Counted from the stretch's first letter, positions 13,808-24,100 are shown. The stretch is 31,008 nt of DNA from SHVZ01 sp044223515 (GCA_044223515.1 JBGALV010000060.1:1-31008); one strand, 5' to 3'. Notes: generated by a model from the letters alone, not told the origin. A program made the numbers and translations.

Positions 13808-15214
13808 TTAGGCCGCGATCTCGACCAGCGTGCCCGGCTGCGGCGCAGCCTCATCGGACCGGAGCGGCGGGGCGATCGAGTCCAGCCCCGCCGAAATCGG
13901 ATCCGGCTGCGCGACGGTGATCTGCGGGCGCGGGCGCGGCTCCGGAGCCTGATCGCGTGCCTGGCGGATCTGGCGATCCTCGCCATCGCCGTTGTCGCGC
14001 CGGATCGGGCCGCGCTCGTCGCGGGCGAGGCCGCCGGCGCCGCGCGGCTCGGGACGCTCGATGATCGCGGCCGGGTTCGGCACCGCCGGCGGCGGCGACG
14101 CCAGCTCTTCCAGCGGCGCCACCAGGTTCGAGGCGGTCGAATAGGCGGTCACCTGGCGGCGGATCTCGGCGCGCGCTTCCGTCGGCGTCGGCGGCTGCTC
14201 GACCACGCTGCGGTTGCTGACGGTCACGGTGCTGCCGGGGACCGTCGTCGTCACGGTCGAGACGCTGCCCGGAATGACCTCGGTCTCTTCGCGGGTCTGC
14301 TCCTCGGTCGTCGTCGGCCGCACGCGGTCGACGGCTCCCTGCAGCGCCTGGATCACTTCCGGCCCGGCCTTCACGAGCAGGTTCTCAAGCCGCCGGTTGA
14401 CGTCGTTGCCGGTCGCCGCCAGCACCTTGCCGAAGGTGCCGACGATGCGGGCGCTGTTGTCGGTGACGATCTCGTCCAGCGCGCTGACGCCGCGATCGCC
14501 GCCGCGATCGAACAGGCGGTCGACGGTGCGCACGAGAGACTCGCCGAGGCTCGCGAGCGTGCGCTCCACCCGCCGGTCGGTCCGCCGGCCGCTGCTTTCG
14601 ACGATGCGGTCGAGGGAATCCAGAAGCTGGTCGCCGCGCCGCTCGACGGAGTTGGCGAGACGGTCGACGTAGCGGTCGGAGCCGCGGCCGTTGCCGCGAT
14701 CCTCGATCGGGCCCGCGCGGTCGGCGGCGCGTTCGAGCAGGGCGCGCAGCTCCTGCACGCCCGAACTCTCCTGGCCCGGTACCGTGACCGTCTCCGTCAC
14801 CGTGCGGGTCACCGTCGTCGCCGGCGTCTCGACCGTGGAGGTGCTCGTCGTCTCGGGCGTCGTGACCGTGGTCTCGCGGATGACCGAGCTGAGCGCGCGG
14901 CGAAGCTCCCGCTGCGGCGCCTCCGCGATCTGGGTCTCGATCGAGTTGTCGCGGACGGCGAATTGCTGGGACGACTGCTGTAGCGCCTGCAGCGTGCTCG
15001 CCGCCAGCGGCGACGGCGGCACCTGGATCAGGGCCGACCGGCCATTGCCGGTCGACTGCGCGTTGTTGAGGACGCCGGCGAGGAGCGTCGCTTCCGGGCG
15101 GGCTTTCGCCTCGTCGGAGAGCGGGCGCGACAGCGCTACCGAGGCGACCGACGATCGCCCGGAAACGCCCCCCAGAAGCGCAGCTGCGCTCAGGCCCGCG
15201 ACACTAACCCCCAT
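13808..15214 (-). CDS. Unrecognised secreted Thr/Val-rich protein
   Basis: 468 residues that match no family I recognise. The N-terminus (MGVSVAGLSAAALLGGVSG) is short and hydrophobic, like a weak signal sequence. Two Thr/Val-rich stretches with alternating residues (115-147 and 311-339, ending in VTVPG and containing TTVPGSTVTV) flank a charged helical core (153-300) with repeated D-R / R-x-x-R patterns such as YVDRLANSVERRGDQLLDSLDR. The C-terminal third is rich in Pro, Arg and Glu and probably disordered. Codon use looks like the neighbours and the frame is uninterrupted for 1.4 kb, which supports it being real. It starts 32 bp after the aminotransferase stop but has no clear Shine-Dalgarno. 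An envelope or surface role is a guess. Confidence 0.7.
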   Translation of the reverse strand: MGVSVAGLSAAALLGGVSGRSSVASVALSRPLSDEAKARPEATLLAGVLNNAQSTGNGRSALIQVPPSPLAASTLQALQQSSQQFAVRDNSIETQIAEAPQRELRRALSSVIRETTVTTPETTSTSTVETPATTVTRTVTETVTVPGQESSGVQELRALLERAADRAGPIEDRGNGRGSDRYVDRLANSVERRGDQLLDSLDRIVESSGRRTDRRVERTLASLGESLVRTVDRLFDRGGDRGVSALDEIVTDNSARIVGTFGKVLAATGNDVNRRLENLLVKAGPEVIQALQGAVDRVRPTTTEEQTREETEVIPGSVSTVTTTVPGSTVTVSNRSVVEQPPTPTEARAEIRRQVTAYSTASNLVAPLEELASPPPAVPNPAAIIERPEPRGAGGLARDERGPIRRDNGDGEDRQIRQARDQAPEPRPRPQITVAQPDPISAGLDSIAPPLRSDEAAPQPGTLVEIAA

Positions 15215-15246
15215 GCGTTTAGATTACGCCGAAGGGGTCGTTTAGC

Positions 15247-16392
15247 TCAATCCTTGCCGGCGACAACTCTGTCGAACACATCGAAGAAGTGATCGATCTC
15301 GCCGAGGTTGTTGAACACGTGCGGACTCATCCTGAGGGAGGTCCCGCGGACGGAGGCGAAGCACTTCTTCCGGTTCAGCCGGTCGCCCAGGCCCTCGGGC
15401 ACCTGGCCCCCCGGAAACTGCAATCCGATGAAATGCTTAGCCCTGGATTCGGCCGGCGGAACGGCGAGCTGGCGGGCCGCGGCATGCTCGGCGATCCGGT
15501 CGATCAGCGGCGCGATCGTGGCCTCGATCTCGTCCTGGCCCCATGCCAGGAGTTGTTCCATGCCGACATTGGCGATCGGCAGGTGGATGAAGTGGCTGCG
15601 CTCGCCCATGTCGAAGCGCCTTGCCCCGGGGGCATACGAGTCGCCCATGCCGCGGTTGGCAGAGTTCTGGCTGCCGGCGCGGCCGTAGTTGTGCTGCTCG
15701 AGCGGGCGACCGTCCTGGCGGTGCGGGGCGACGTAGAGGAAGCCGAGCCCATACGGCCCGAGCAGCCACTTGTAGGCCGAGCACATCAGGTAGTCGGGCT
15801 TGAGCTTCTTCACGTCGACCGCCTTCGCGCCGAGCGACTGGGTCACGTCGGTGATGAACACCGCCCCCACCTGGTGCGTGCGGTCGCTGACCTTCTGCAG
15901 GTCGATGTACCCGCCGTCGGTCCAGAAGAAGTTGGGCACGCCGACCCAGGCGGTCTTGTCGTCGATCGCCGCCAGGATGTCGCGCGTCCAGTCGCCGTCC
16001 TTCGGCTTCGAGACGAGCTTCAGGGTCGCGCCCGACTCGGCGCAGCGGCGCTTGTATTCGAGCAGGGTCGAGTAGTGCTCGCCCTCGAGCCCGACGACGT
16101 TCTGCCCGGCCTTGAGGCCGAGGTTCTGCGAGGCGGTGGCGACGCCGTAGGAGGTCGCCGCCACGATCGCGATGTCCTCGGGGCTCGCATTGATCAGCTT
16201 CGCGAACAGCACGCGGGCACGCTCGACGTCGTCGTAGAAATGCTTCCACTCGATGGTCCAGGGATGGACCTTGCGGTCGACCGCCCAATGGCCCATCGCC
16301 TGCTGCGCCTTCAGGTTCGGCGAGAGATAGGCGCAGTTGATGTAGGTGACGTCCTCGGGGATGTCGAAGAGAGCGCGCTGTTCGGGAAGCAT
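15247..16392 (-). CDS. PLP-dependent aminotransferase class V (cysteine desulfurase/kynureninase-like fold)
   Basis: 381 residues from ATG 16392 (MLPEQRALFDIPEDVTYIN); a longer open frame upstream has no family support. Fold type I signatures: NCAYLSPN at the N-terminus, the cofactor Asp in FITDVTQSLGA (Asp182) and the Schiff-base lysine in CSAYKWLLGPYG (Lys208). It lacks the catalytic-Cys loop typical of IscS/SufS, so it is probably an isopenicillin-N-epimerase-like or kynureninase-related enzyme of unknown substrate. The same strand carries SDR and GST genes upstream (90-bp gap to the SDR) and the unknown gene downstream. Confidence 0.9.
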   Translation of the reverse strand: MLPEQRALFDIPEDVTYINCAYLSPNLKAQQAMGHWAVDRKVHPWTIEWKHFYDDVERARVLFAKLINASPEDIAIVAATSYGVATASQNLGLKAGQNVVGLEGEHYSTLLEYKRRCAESGATLKLVSKPKDGDWTRDILAAIDDKTAWVGVPNFFWTDGGYIDLQKVSDRTHQVGAVFITDVTQSLGAKAVDVKKLKPDYLMCSAYKWLLGPYGLGFLYVAPHRQDGRPLEQHNYGRAGSQNSANRGMGDSYAPGARRFDMGERSHFIHLPIANVGMEQLLAWGQDEIEATIAPLIDRIAEHAAARQLAVPPAESRAKHFIGLQFPGGQVPEGLGDRLNRKKCFASVRGTSLRMSPHVFNNLGEIDHFFDVFDRVVAGKD

Positions 16393-16482
16393 GGCTTGGC
16401 TCGCGGCTGAGACGGGATGCGCGCGAGCATGACAGCCGGCTCGCCGCTCCCGCAAGCCGGCACTCCCGCCAACGAAATGGGC

Positions 16483-17157
16483 CTAGAACCTCTCGACCGA
16501 CGGCCGGAGATCGACCTCGTGCGCCCAGGTCGAGCTGGGCTGGCGGTGGATCTGGAGATAGGCCTGGGCGATCGCGTCCGGATCGAGCTTGCCGGCCTCG
16601 TTCGCCCCGGCACGGCCGATGGCGCCGTCGATGATCACATGGGCCACGTGCAGGCCCTTGGGCCCGAGCTCGCGCGCCAGGCTCTGGGCGAGGCCGCGGA
16701 GCGCAAACTTGCCCATCGCGAAGGTCGCCGACTCGGCATAGCCCTTCACGCTGGCGCTGGCGCCGGTGAAGAGCAGGCTGCCGCGCCCCGTCGGCAGCAT
16801 CAGCCGGATCGCCGCCTGCGCCACCAGGAAGCCGCCGAAGGCCGTGATGTCGATCGCTTGACGCACCGCTGCGCGATCGAGCTCGGCGGCTGGTCCGCGG
16901 ACGCGGCGGCTCGCGTTGTAGACGACGAAGGACGGCGCGCCGAACTCGCGCCCGATGCGCTCGAACAACGCGTCGACCGAGGCGCCCTCGGTCGCGTCAC
17001 AGGCACTGGCGGCGGCCCCGGCCGACCTCGCGACGTCGGCGACCTTGGCCGCGTCGCGCGAGGCGACGACGACCTTCATGCCGTCCGCCGCTGCCGCGCG
17101 CGCCAATGCCGCCCCGAGACCGGGACCCGCGCCGACGATCACTGCCACCTCTGCCAT
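16483..17157 (-). CDS. Atypical short-chain dehydrogenase/reductase lacking the catalytic Tyr
   Basis: 224 residues, start MAEVAVIVGAGPGLGAALAR with the GxGxGLG-type NAD(P) motif (9-15). An NAS segment (81-83, usually NNAG/NNAS) follows. The active-site region is FTGASASVKGY...TFAMGKFALRGLAQ: Ser134 and Lys150 are present but the Tyr of YxxxK is Phe146. The C-terminal AHVIIDGAIG is characteristic of a known SDR subgroup with the same substitution, so this is likely a conserved trait rather than damage. Redox activity by the usual mechanism is doubtful. It lies 25 bp after the GST gene. Confidence 0.88.
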   Translation of the reverse strand: MAEVAVIVGAGPGLGAALARAAAADGMKVVVASRDAAKVADVARSAGAAASACDATEGASVDALFERIGREFGAPSFVVYNASRRVRGPAAELDRAAVRQAIDITAFGGFLVAQAAIRLMLPTGRGSLLFTGASASVKGYAESATFAMGKFALRGLAQSLARELGPKGLHVAHVIIDGAIGRAGANEAGKLDPDAIAQAYLQIHRQPSSTWAHEVDLRPSVERF

Positions 17158-17182
17158 CGCATTCTCCTCAAGATGCGAGAGC

Positions 17183-17845
17183 CTACGCCGGAGCCATCTC
17201 CGGCTCCACCGGCAGGCTCCGATACGAATAGGGATCGATCGAGTAGGGATATACCGGCGGCAGCGGATCGGATTCGGCGGCGACGCGGTCGAACCAGGCG
17301 CGCAAAGCCGGGCGTCCGGCGAGATCGAAGCCGCCCTCCCCCGCCCGATGCACATAGGCGAAGACCGCGATGTCGGCGATCGAATAGCCGCAGTCGGCGA
17401 GGAAGGCACGGCCTGCGAGATGGCGGTCCAGCAGGTCGAGGACGCGCTCGCCCGCTGCCCTGCGCCCGGGCACTTGCGCCGCATTGCGCTCGAGCTTTCC
17501 GGTCATCGTCCAGTGGCGGATCGTGGCGATGCTGGGCTGGACATAGTCCTGCTCGAAGAACAGCCACTGCATCACCTGCGCCCGCTCGAAGCGGTCGTCG
17601 GGCAGATAGCGCGTACCCTCCGCCAGGTAGCACAGGATCGCGTTGGACTCGGCGATGGTGCGTCCAGGCCCGATCTCCAGCACCGGGACCGCGCCGGCCG
17701 GGTTCATCTTCAGGAACCCGGACGTGCGTGACTCGCCCCGGAAGATCTCGATCAGGGCCGTTTCATAGGCGAGGCCGAGATGGCCGAGCAGCATGCGCAC
17801 TTTGTAGGCATTCTGTGACGGCAGGTAGTCATAGAGCCGCAGCAT
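17183..17845 (-). CDS. Glutathione S-transferase
   Basis: 220 residues. The N-terminal thioredoxin-like domain starts LRLYDYLPSQNAYKVRMLL, where Ser10 is the likely glutathione-activating residue. It contains the cis-Pro loop (GAVPVLE) and the glutathione-contacting ESNAIL (Glu-Ser). The C-terminal helical domain has the GST N-capping box pattern (GYSIADIAVFAYVH). Cytoplasmic; conjugation substrate unknown. It heads a minus-strand group GST-SDR-aminotransferase and is divergent from the exporter gene. Confidence 0.92.
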   Translation of the reverse strand: MLRLYDYLPSQNAYKVRMLLGHLGLAYETALIEIFRGESRTSGFLKMNPAGAVPVLEIGPGRTIAESNAILCYLAEGTRYLPDDRFERAQVMQWLFFEQDYVQPSIATIRHWTMTGKLERNAAQVPGRRAAGERVLDLLDRHLAGRAFLADCGYSIADIAVFAYVHRAGEGGFDLAGRPALRAWFDRVAAESDPLPPVYPYSIDPYSYRSLPVEPEMAPA

Positions 17846-17971
17846 TGGGCACCTCCTTCGGATGTGACCCGCTGCATAGCTGTCATTCGCGGCCTGCGGC
17901 TATCCGTGGCTTGCGGCCGAACTAGGAAGCTGGTCTTGTGCCGGCCGCCCGCAGCCCCCAACTCCCCGAAA

Positions 17972-19165
17972 ATGCACTCTCCTGCGCCCTATAAGCCCAC
18001 CCTGCTGCTCGTCCTGATTCTGGGGGCGCTGACCGGCTTCACGCCGATGTCGGTCGACATGTACCTGCCGAGCTTCCCGGCGCTCGAGCGCTACTTCTCG
18101 GCCGAACCCTCGCAGGTCCAGCTCACGCTCTCGACGTTCTTCTTGGGACTCGCCATCGGCCAGGCGATTTACGGGCCGGTCGCCGATCGCTTCGGCCGGC
18201 GCCCGCCGCTGATCTTCGGCGCGATCGTCTACATCGTGGCGTCGCTCGGCTGCGCGCTGGCCCCCAGCATCCAGGGACTCATCGCCTTCCGCTTCCTGCA
18301 GGCGCTCGGCGGCTGCGTCGGCATGGTGATCTCGCGCTCGATCGTTCGCGACCTCTTCGACGAGCGCGGCGCGGCGAAGATGTTCGCGACCCTGATGGCG
18401 ATCATGGGCGTGGCACCGATCCTGGCGCCGCTGCTCGGCGGCCAGCTGCTGATCTACATGAACTGGCAGGCGATGTTCTGGATCCTGACCGGATTCGGCG
18501 TCCTGATCCTGCTTGCTGTCTATTTCGGCCTCAAGGAGACGCTGCCCGAGGACAAGCGACGCTCGCTGCATCCGGGCTCGGTGTTCCGCACCTATGTCCG
18601 CATCCTCTCGGACCGCTACTTCATGGGTCATTCGCTCTCGCAGAGCCTGACCTTCGCCGGCATGTTCGCCTACATCACGGGATCGCCCTTCGTGCTGATC
18701 TCGCTCTACGGCGTGCCGGCCGAGCATTACGGCTTCGTCTTCGGCGCCAACGCCCTCGGCTTCATCGGGGCGGCCCAGGTCAACGTGCGGCTGCTCTCGC
18801 GCTACACGCCGGGCATACTGCTGCTGTTCGGCCTTACGATGGCGGCGACAGCGGGCGTCTTCGTCTTCCTCGCCGCGATTACCGGCCTCGGCGGCCTCGC
18901 GGGGATCCTGGTCCCGCTGTTCTTCTTCCTGACCTCGCTCGGCTTCATCGGGCCCAACTCGACCGCCCGCGCGCTGCAGCCGATGGGCGCCAATGCCGGC
19001 GCCGCCTCCGCCGTGCTTGGCACGATCCAGTTCACGATGGGCGGGATCTCCGGCGCGATCGTCGCCGCGCTGCCGAAGACCTCGGCCGTCCCCATGGCGG
19101 CGATGATCGGCGGATGCGCGGTGCTGGGCCTCGCCATGCACCGCGCCCTGGTCGCCCGGAGTTAG
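17972..19165 (+). CDS. Bcr/CflA-type multidrug exporter (MFS, 12 TM)
   Basis: 397 residues from ATG 17972 (MHSPAPYKPTLLLVLILGAL); a longer frame to 17864 is rejected because it adds a non-hydrophobic, unrelated tail. TM1 ends with the Bcr/CflA signature TPMSVDMYLPSFPAL, and the loop 2-3 motif A is GPVADRFGRRPPLIFGA. About twelve hydrophobic segments follow. It probably exports drugs or small metabolites using proton-motive force. The gene is divergent from the GST over 126 bp. Its stop overlaps the convergent amidase stop by 4 bp. Confidence 0.9.
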   Translation: MHSPAPYKPTLLLVLILGALTGFTPMSVDMYLPSFPALERYFSAEPSQVQLTLSTFFLGLAIGQAIYGPVADRFGRRPPLIFGAIVYIVASLGCALAPSIQGLIAFRFLQALGGCVGMVISRSIVRDLFDERGAAKMFATLMAIMGVAPILAPLLGGQLLIYMNWQAMFWILTGFGVLILLAVYFGLKETLPEDKRRSLHPGSVFRTYVRILSDRYFMGHSLSQSLTFAGMFAYITGSPFVLISLYGVPAEHYGFVFGANALGFIGAAQVNVRLLSRYTPGILLLFGLTMAATAGVFVFLAAITGLGGLAGILVPLFFFLTSLGFIGPNSTARALQPMGANAGAASAVLGTIQFTMGGISGAIVAALPKTSAVPMAAMIGGCAVLGLAMHRALVARS

Positions 19166-20661
19166 CCGGCCGTCGCCACGTTCAGCGGCGCCGACTGGTC
19201 GAACCACTCCGGCTTCGCCTTCTCGATCTGGCGCGCGACCTGCAGCAGCAGGTCCTCGCGCGACCAGTTGCCGTAGAACATCGCGCCGATCGGCAGCCCG
19301 TCGCTGTCGAGCCCCGCCGGCACCGAGATGCCGGGAAGCCCGGTCTCGTTGCCCGGCATCGTGTAGCGGCAGGCGTTCGCCAGCCGGTCGAGCCACGGAT
19401 CGAGCGCTTCGTTCCGCAGCAGCGAGTACGGCCCGTTCGCCTCCGGCACGCGGATCGCGAGGGTCGGCGTCAGCAGCACGTCGTACTTCTCCATGATCGC
19501 GCCGAAGCCGCGGGTCACGGTGTTGTTCTGCCCCATCATCTTCCAGATGTCGTACTTGTCGTAGCGGTCGGCTGCCTCGAGGTGCCGATGCACCATCGGC
19601 CCGAGATGATCCTTGAGGTCGGGCGTGTTGATGCCGCGGTCGGCGGCCATGGTGCGGAACTGCGCCCGGCTGCCGATCCACTGGCAGTAGTAGCTCGCCC
19701 ACATGGCATCCCAGTCGCAGATCTTCCGGTCGTCGATCTCCTCGACCTTGTGGCCCAGGCTCTCCATCAGGCGCGCGACCTCGCGCACGCGCTTGGCCAC
19801 CTGTTCGTCGGTCTTGCCGGGGCGGCCCCAGCTTCCGGTCGAGAGCCCGATCTTGAGCTTCGGCGGATCCTTTTTGATCGCCTGCAGGTACGAGCCCTGG
19901 TAGCGGGCGACGTTCATGAAGGTGCCGCCATTCGGCACACGCGTGATGTAGTCGTAGACTGCGGCGGTGTCGCGGACGCTTCTGGTGACGACGCCCTCGC
20001 ACGAGATGCGGACGCCGTATTCACTCTGGCTCAACGGACGGGGCACCATGCCGCGCGTCGCCTTGAGGCCGACCAGCCCGCAGTAAGAGGCCGGGATGCG
20101 GGTCGAGCCGCCCCCGTCGGAGGCCATGCTGATCGGCGTCACGCGCGCCGCCACCATCGCCGCCGAGCCGCCGGAGGAGCCACCGGGCGTGTGCTTCAGG
20201 TTCCACGGGTTGCGCGTGACCATCACCCGGCCGAGGTAGTTGGTCGAGGTGTCGAAGGTCATGCCGAATTCGGGCGTGGTCGAGCGGCCGATCGGCACCA
20301 GGCCTGCGGAGAGGAAGTTCTCGATGTTGGGATCGGTCGCCTTGGCGACCTGCCCCTTGTCGAACTTCGATCCGGACTCGCGCTTGCGCCCCTTCAGGCC
20401 CGAGCCCAGATCCTTCAGGAAGATCGGCACGCCGTAGAGGCGGCCGTCCTTCGCCGGCTTGTCGGTGTCCGGATTCTTCACGACGTCGTCGAAGACCTCG
20501 AGCACGCCTTCGAGCTTCGGGTTCAGCCTCTCGACGCCGGCGGCGACCTGGCGGGCCACCTCGCGGGCGGAAATCTTTTTCTTCTTCACGAGATCGGCGA
20601 TCGCGATCCCGTCCTTCTTCGACCACTCCGCCCAGCTCATCGCGAGGCCCGACTTCGCCAT
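19162..20661 (-). CDS. Amidase signature family enzyme
   Basis: 499 residues with the complete Ser-cisSer-Lys triad: Lys83 (GVPIFLKDLG), Ser162 in TPGGSSGGSAA, and the nucleophile Ser186 in SDGGGSTRIPAS. The fold and length agree with acylamidases and 6-aminohexanoate-cyclic-dimer-hydrolase-like enzymes. It is not GatA, because GatB and GatC partners are absent. No signal peptide, so cytoplasmic amide hydrolysis of an unknown substrate. The ATG at 20661 has an excellent GGAGG 6 nt upstream; Met8 is the alternative. The GNAT gene ends 83 bp upstream on the same strand. Confidence 0.93.
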   Translation of the reverse strand: MAKSGLAMSWAEWSKKDGIAIADLVKKKKISAREVARQVAAGVERLNPKLEGVLEVFDDVVKNPDTDKPAKDGRLYGVPIFLKDLGSGLKGRKRESGSKFDKGQVAKATDPNIENFLSAGLVPIGRSTTPEFGMTFDTSTNYLGRVMVTRNPWNLKHTPGGSSGGSAAMVAARVTPISMASDGGGSTRIPASYCGLVGLKATRGMVPRPLSQSEYGVRISCEGVVTRSVRDTAAVYDYITRVPNGGTFMNVARYQGSYLQAIKKDPPKLKIGLSTGSWGRPGKTDEQVAKRVREVARLMESLGHKVEEIDDRKICDWDAMWASYYCQWIGSRAQFRTMAADRGINTPDLKDHLGPMVHRHLEAADRYDKYDIWKMMGQNNTVTRGFGAIMEKYDVLLTPTLAIRVPEANGPYSLLRNEALDPWLDRLANACRYTMPGNETGLPGISVPAGLDSDGLPIGAMFYGNWSREDLLLQVARQIEKAKPEWFDQSAPLNVATAG

Positions 20662-20744
20662 GATCCCCTCCCGTTTTCAGAACATGGGGGAAGTGCAGCG
20701 CCCTTCCCGGCCCTCGTCAAGCAAGAGCGGCCAGGCGCGAGCGG

Positions 20745-21188
20745 TCAGGCGCGGCCGATCCGCAGGGTGAGGTCGGGCAGCTTCTCCTCGTTGCCTTCCC
20801 CGTCGGATGCCGCGATCTGCACGGCCCCATGCGCCTTGTAGAAGGCGATCGCGCGGACATTGTGGGCGAAGACATAGAGGCGGAGATCACCCGCGGCTTC
20901 CGCTCGCGCCCAGGCGAGAAGCCTGGCTCCGATGCCCTGGCGGTGACGGCCCGGCGCGATCCAGAGATGCTCAAGCCAGCCGTCATGGACGACGGCGAAC
21001 CCGACCGGGCTCCCCGCCGTCTCGGCCACCATCGTCGACCTGGTCGAGGTCAGGCGGGAGAAGAACGCCACGTTCTCGGCGTCCGTGTGCAGGTTCGGAA
21101 TGCCGGCCGAGGTCCTGGCGTCGAGGCAGATCCGGATCAGGGCCGGCACGTCGTCTGGACGTGCCGGCCTGAGGATCACGTCCTCCAC
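20745..21188 (-). CDS. GNAT-family N-acetyltransferase downstream of the RND pump
   Basis: 147 residues beginning at GTG 21188 (EDVILRPARPDDVPAL), one base after the RND stop codon. Motif A is LEHLWIAPGRHRQGIGARLL, where R-x-x-G-I-G binds the acetyl-CoA pyrophosphate. The end of the fold is LRLYVFAHNVRAIAFYKAHG. The substrate is unknown; its tight link to the efflux pump could mean drug acetylation or simply convenient co-expression. The 1-bp gap implies translation coupled to the pump. Confidence 0.9.
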   Translation of the reverse strand: MEDVILRPARPDDVPALIRICLDARTSAGIPNLHTDAENVAFFSRLTSTRSTMVAETAGSPVGFAVVHDGWLEHLWIAPGRHRQGIGARLLAWARAEAAGDLRLYVFAHNVRAIAFYKAHGAVQIAASDGEGNEEKLPDLTLRIGRA

Positions 21189-21189
21189 C

Positions 21190-24100
21190 CTACTCGGTGA
21201 CCACCGGGTGGCTCGCGGTCTGCTTCTTCCGGGCGAAGCGGCGGAGCGCCACGTAGAACACCGGCGTGAAGAAGAGACCGAGCAGCGTCACGCCGGCCAT
21301 GCCGAAGAAGACCGCGGTGCCGAGCGCCTGGCGCATCTCGGCGCCGGCGCCGGTCGCCGTCACCAGGGGCACGACGCCGAGGATGAAGGCGAGCGCGGTC
21401 ATCAGGATCGGGCGCAGGCGAAGACGTGCCGCCTCGATCACCGCCTCGACCGGCGACTTACCCTCGTGCTCGGCCTGGCGCGCGAACTCGACGATCAGGA
21501 TCGCGTTCTTCGCCGCGAGGCCGACCAGCACGACCAGGCCGATCTGCACCAGGATGTTGTTGTCCATCCCGCGCAGCATGATACCCCCGAGCCCGGCGAG
21601 CGCGCTCAAGGGCACGATCAGCATGATCGCCAGCGGCAGCACCCAGCTTTCGTACTGGGCCGCCAGCGCCAGGAACACGAAGATGATCGCCAGCGAGAAG
21701 ACGATGATCGTCGCCGATCCGGTCTGCTTCTCCTGCAGCGCCAGCTCGGTCCACTCGTAACTCATGCCCGGCGGCAGCACGCGCTCGGCGATGCCTTCCA
21801 TCAGGCTGAGCGCCACCGACGAGGAGAGGCCGGGGACGCCGCTGCCCTGGATCGGCACGGAGGGATAGCTGTTGTAGCGCTGGACCAAGTCCGGGCCGCT
21901 CGACGGCTTGATCGTCACCAGCGTGCCCAGCGGCACCAATGCGCCCGACGCGCTCCGGACCTTGAGCGACAGGATGTCGTCGGGCTCCATGCGGAAGCCC
22001 TGGTCGGCCTGGGCGCGCACCTGGTAGACGCGGCCGAAGACGTTGAAGTCGTTGACGTAGGCCGAGCCGAGATTGACCTGCAGGGTCTCGAAGATCGCCG
22101 GGATCGGCACGTTCAGCATCTGCGCCTTGGTGCGGTCGATCTCGAGGAAGAACTGCGGCGAGTTCGCGCTGAACGTAGTGAAGACGCCGAACAGGCCCGG
22201 TGTCTGCGCCGCCGCACCCATGACCTGATAGGCGGTCGCCAACAGCGCGCGGGTGCCATGGCCGGTGCGGTCCTGGATCTGCATCTTGAAGCCGCCGCCG
22301 GTGCCGACGCCGGGGACCGCCGGCGGCGGAATGGCGATCACGAAGGCTTCCTGCACCGACTGCAGACGTCCGAAGAGCTGGCCGACGATCGCGGTGTCGG
22401 GCAGCTTCGCCTTGATGCGCTCGGGGAAGGGCTTGAGCCGCGCGAAGATCACCGCGGAGTTCGAGGCATTGGTGAAGGTGGCGCCGGAGAAGCCGGCGAA
22501 GGAGACCGTGTCCTCGACGCCGGGCGTGTTCTTCACGATGTCGGCGACCTTGTGCAGCACCGCGTCAGTACGCGAAAGCGAGGCGCCATCGGGAAGCTGC
22601 ACGACGACGATGGCGAAGCCGCGGTCGAGCGCCGGGATGAACCCGGTCGGTACCTTCTGGACGGTCAGCACCGTCAGTCCGGCGAGGCCGGCATAGAGGC
22701 CGAGCATCAGGACCTTGCGCCCGACCGTGCGCCGTACGGTGTGGCTGTAGCCCGAGCCCATCTTGTCGAAGACGCGGTTGAAGCCTCGGGCGAACGCCTG
22801 GCCGGCCCGGCCGATGATCGTCTTCGGCGGATGGTTCGGGTCGTGCGCCTTCAGCAGCATGGCGCCGAGGGCCGGCGACAAGGTGAGCGAGTTGATCGCC
22901 GAGAGCACGGTCGCCACCGCGATCGTGACCGCGAACTGCCGGTAGAAGGTGCCCGAGATGCCGGGCAGGAATGCCGTCGGGATGAACACCGCCGAAAGCA
23001 CGATCGCGATCGCGATGACCGCGGTGCCGACCTCGTCCATCGTCTCGTGCGCGGCGTCCCTCGGCGTCATGCCGCTTCGGATGTTGCGCTCGATGTTCTC
23101 GACCACGACGATCGCGTCGTCGACGACGATGCCGATCGCCAGCACCAGGCCGAAGAGGGTCAGCACGTTGAGGCTGACGCCGAGCATCGCCATCACCGCG
23201 AAGGTGCCGATCAGCGATACCGGGATCGACAGGATCGGGATCAGCGAGGCGCGCCAGGACTGGAGGAAGATCACCACCACCAGTGCCACCAGCAGGATCG
23301 CCTCGATCAGCGTCTCGTAGACCGCGTCGATCGACTCGGCGATGAAGTCGGTCGGGTTGTAGACGATCGTGTAGTCCATCCCCTTGGGGAAGTCGCGCTT
23401 GAGCTCCGCCAGCCGCTTCTGGATCGCGGCCGAGGTCTCGAGCGCGTTGCTGCCCGGGCGCTGGAACACGCCGATGGCGACGGCGGGCTTGCCGTTGAGA
23501 TAGCTGTTGGTGACGTAGTCGCGCGCGCCCAGCTCGACCCGGGCCACGTCCTCGAGCTTGACGATGCGGCCGTCGGTGGTGGACCTGACAATGACGTTGC
23601 GGAATTGCCGCACGTCCTCGAAGCGGCCCTGCGTGGTGACCGTGATCTGGAAGGCGTTGGCGCCGGGATTGGGCTGCAGGCCGAGCGCGCCGCCCGAGAC
23701 CTGGACGTTCTGCTCCTGAAGCGCGCGCACCACCTCGCCGGCCGAGATGCCGTAGGCGGAGAGCTTGTCGGGGTTGAGCCAGACGCGAAGCGAGTACTCG
23801 CGTGCGCCGAAGACGATCAGGTCGCCGATGCCCTCGATCCGCGCCAGCTGGTCACGCACGCGCAGCAGCGCGTAGTTGGACACGTAGAGCTCGTCCAGCG
23901 AGTCGTCCGTCGCCAGCATGTGCACGACCATCATCAGGTCGGGCGAGCTCTTGCGCGTGACCACTCCCTGGCGGCGCACCTCTTCCGGCAGGCGCGGCGT
24001 CGCCACGCTGACCAGGTTCTGGACCAGAACCTGGGCGGTATCGAGGTTGGTGCCCGGGCGGAAGGTGACCGACAGGGTCATCGCGCCGTCGGATGTGGAG

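Noticed and set aside
17864..17971. N-terminal extension of the Bcr/CflA exporter.
   Set aside because: The 36 extra residues are not hydrophobic and resemble no exporter; ATG 17972 directly precedes TM1.
17900..20002. A 2.1-kb minus-strand frame opposite the exporter and overlapping the amidase.
   Set aside because: Low-complexity Arg/His/Asp product; the exporter on the plus strand and the amidase in another frame have clear family motifs.
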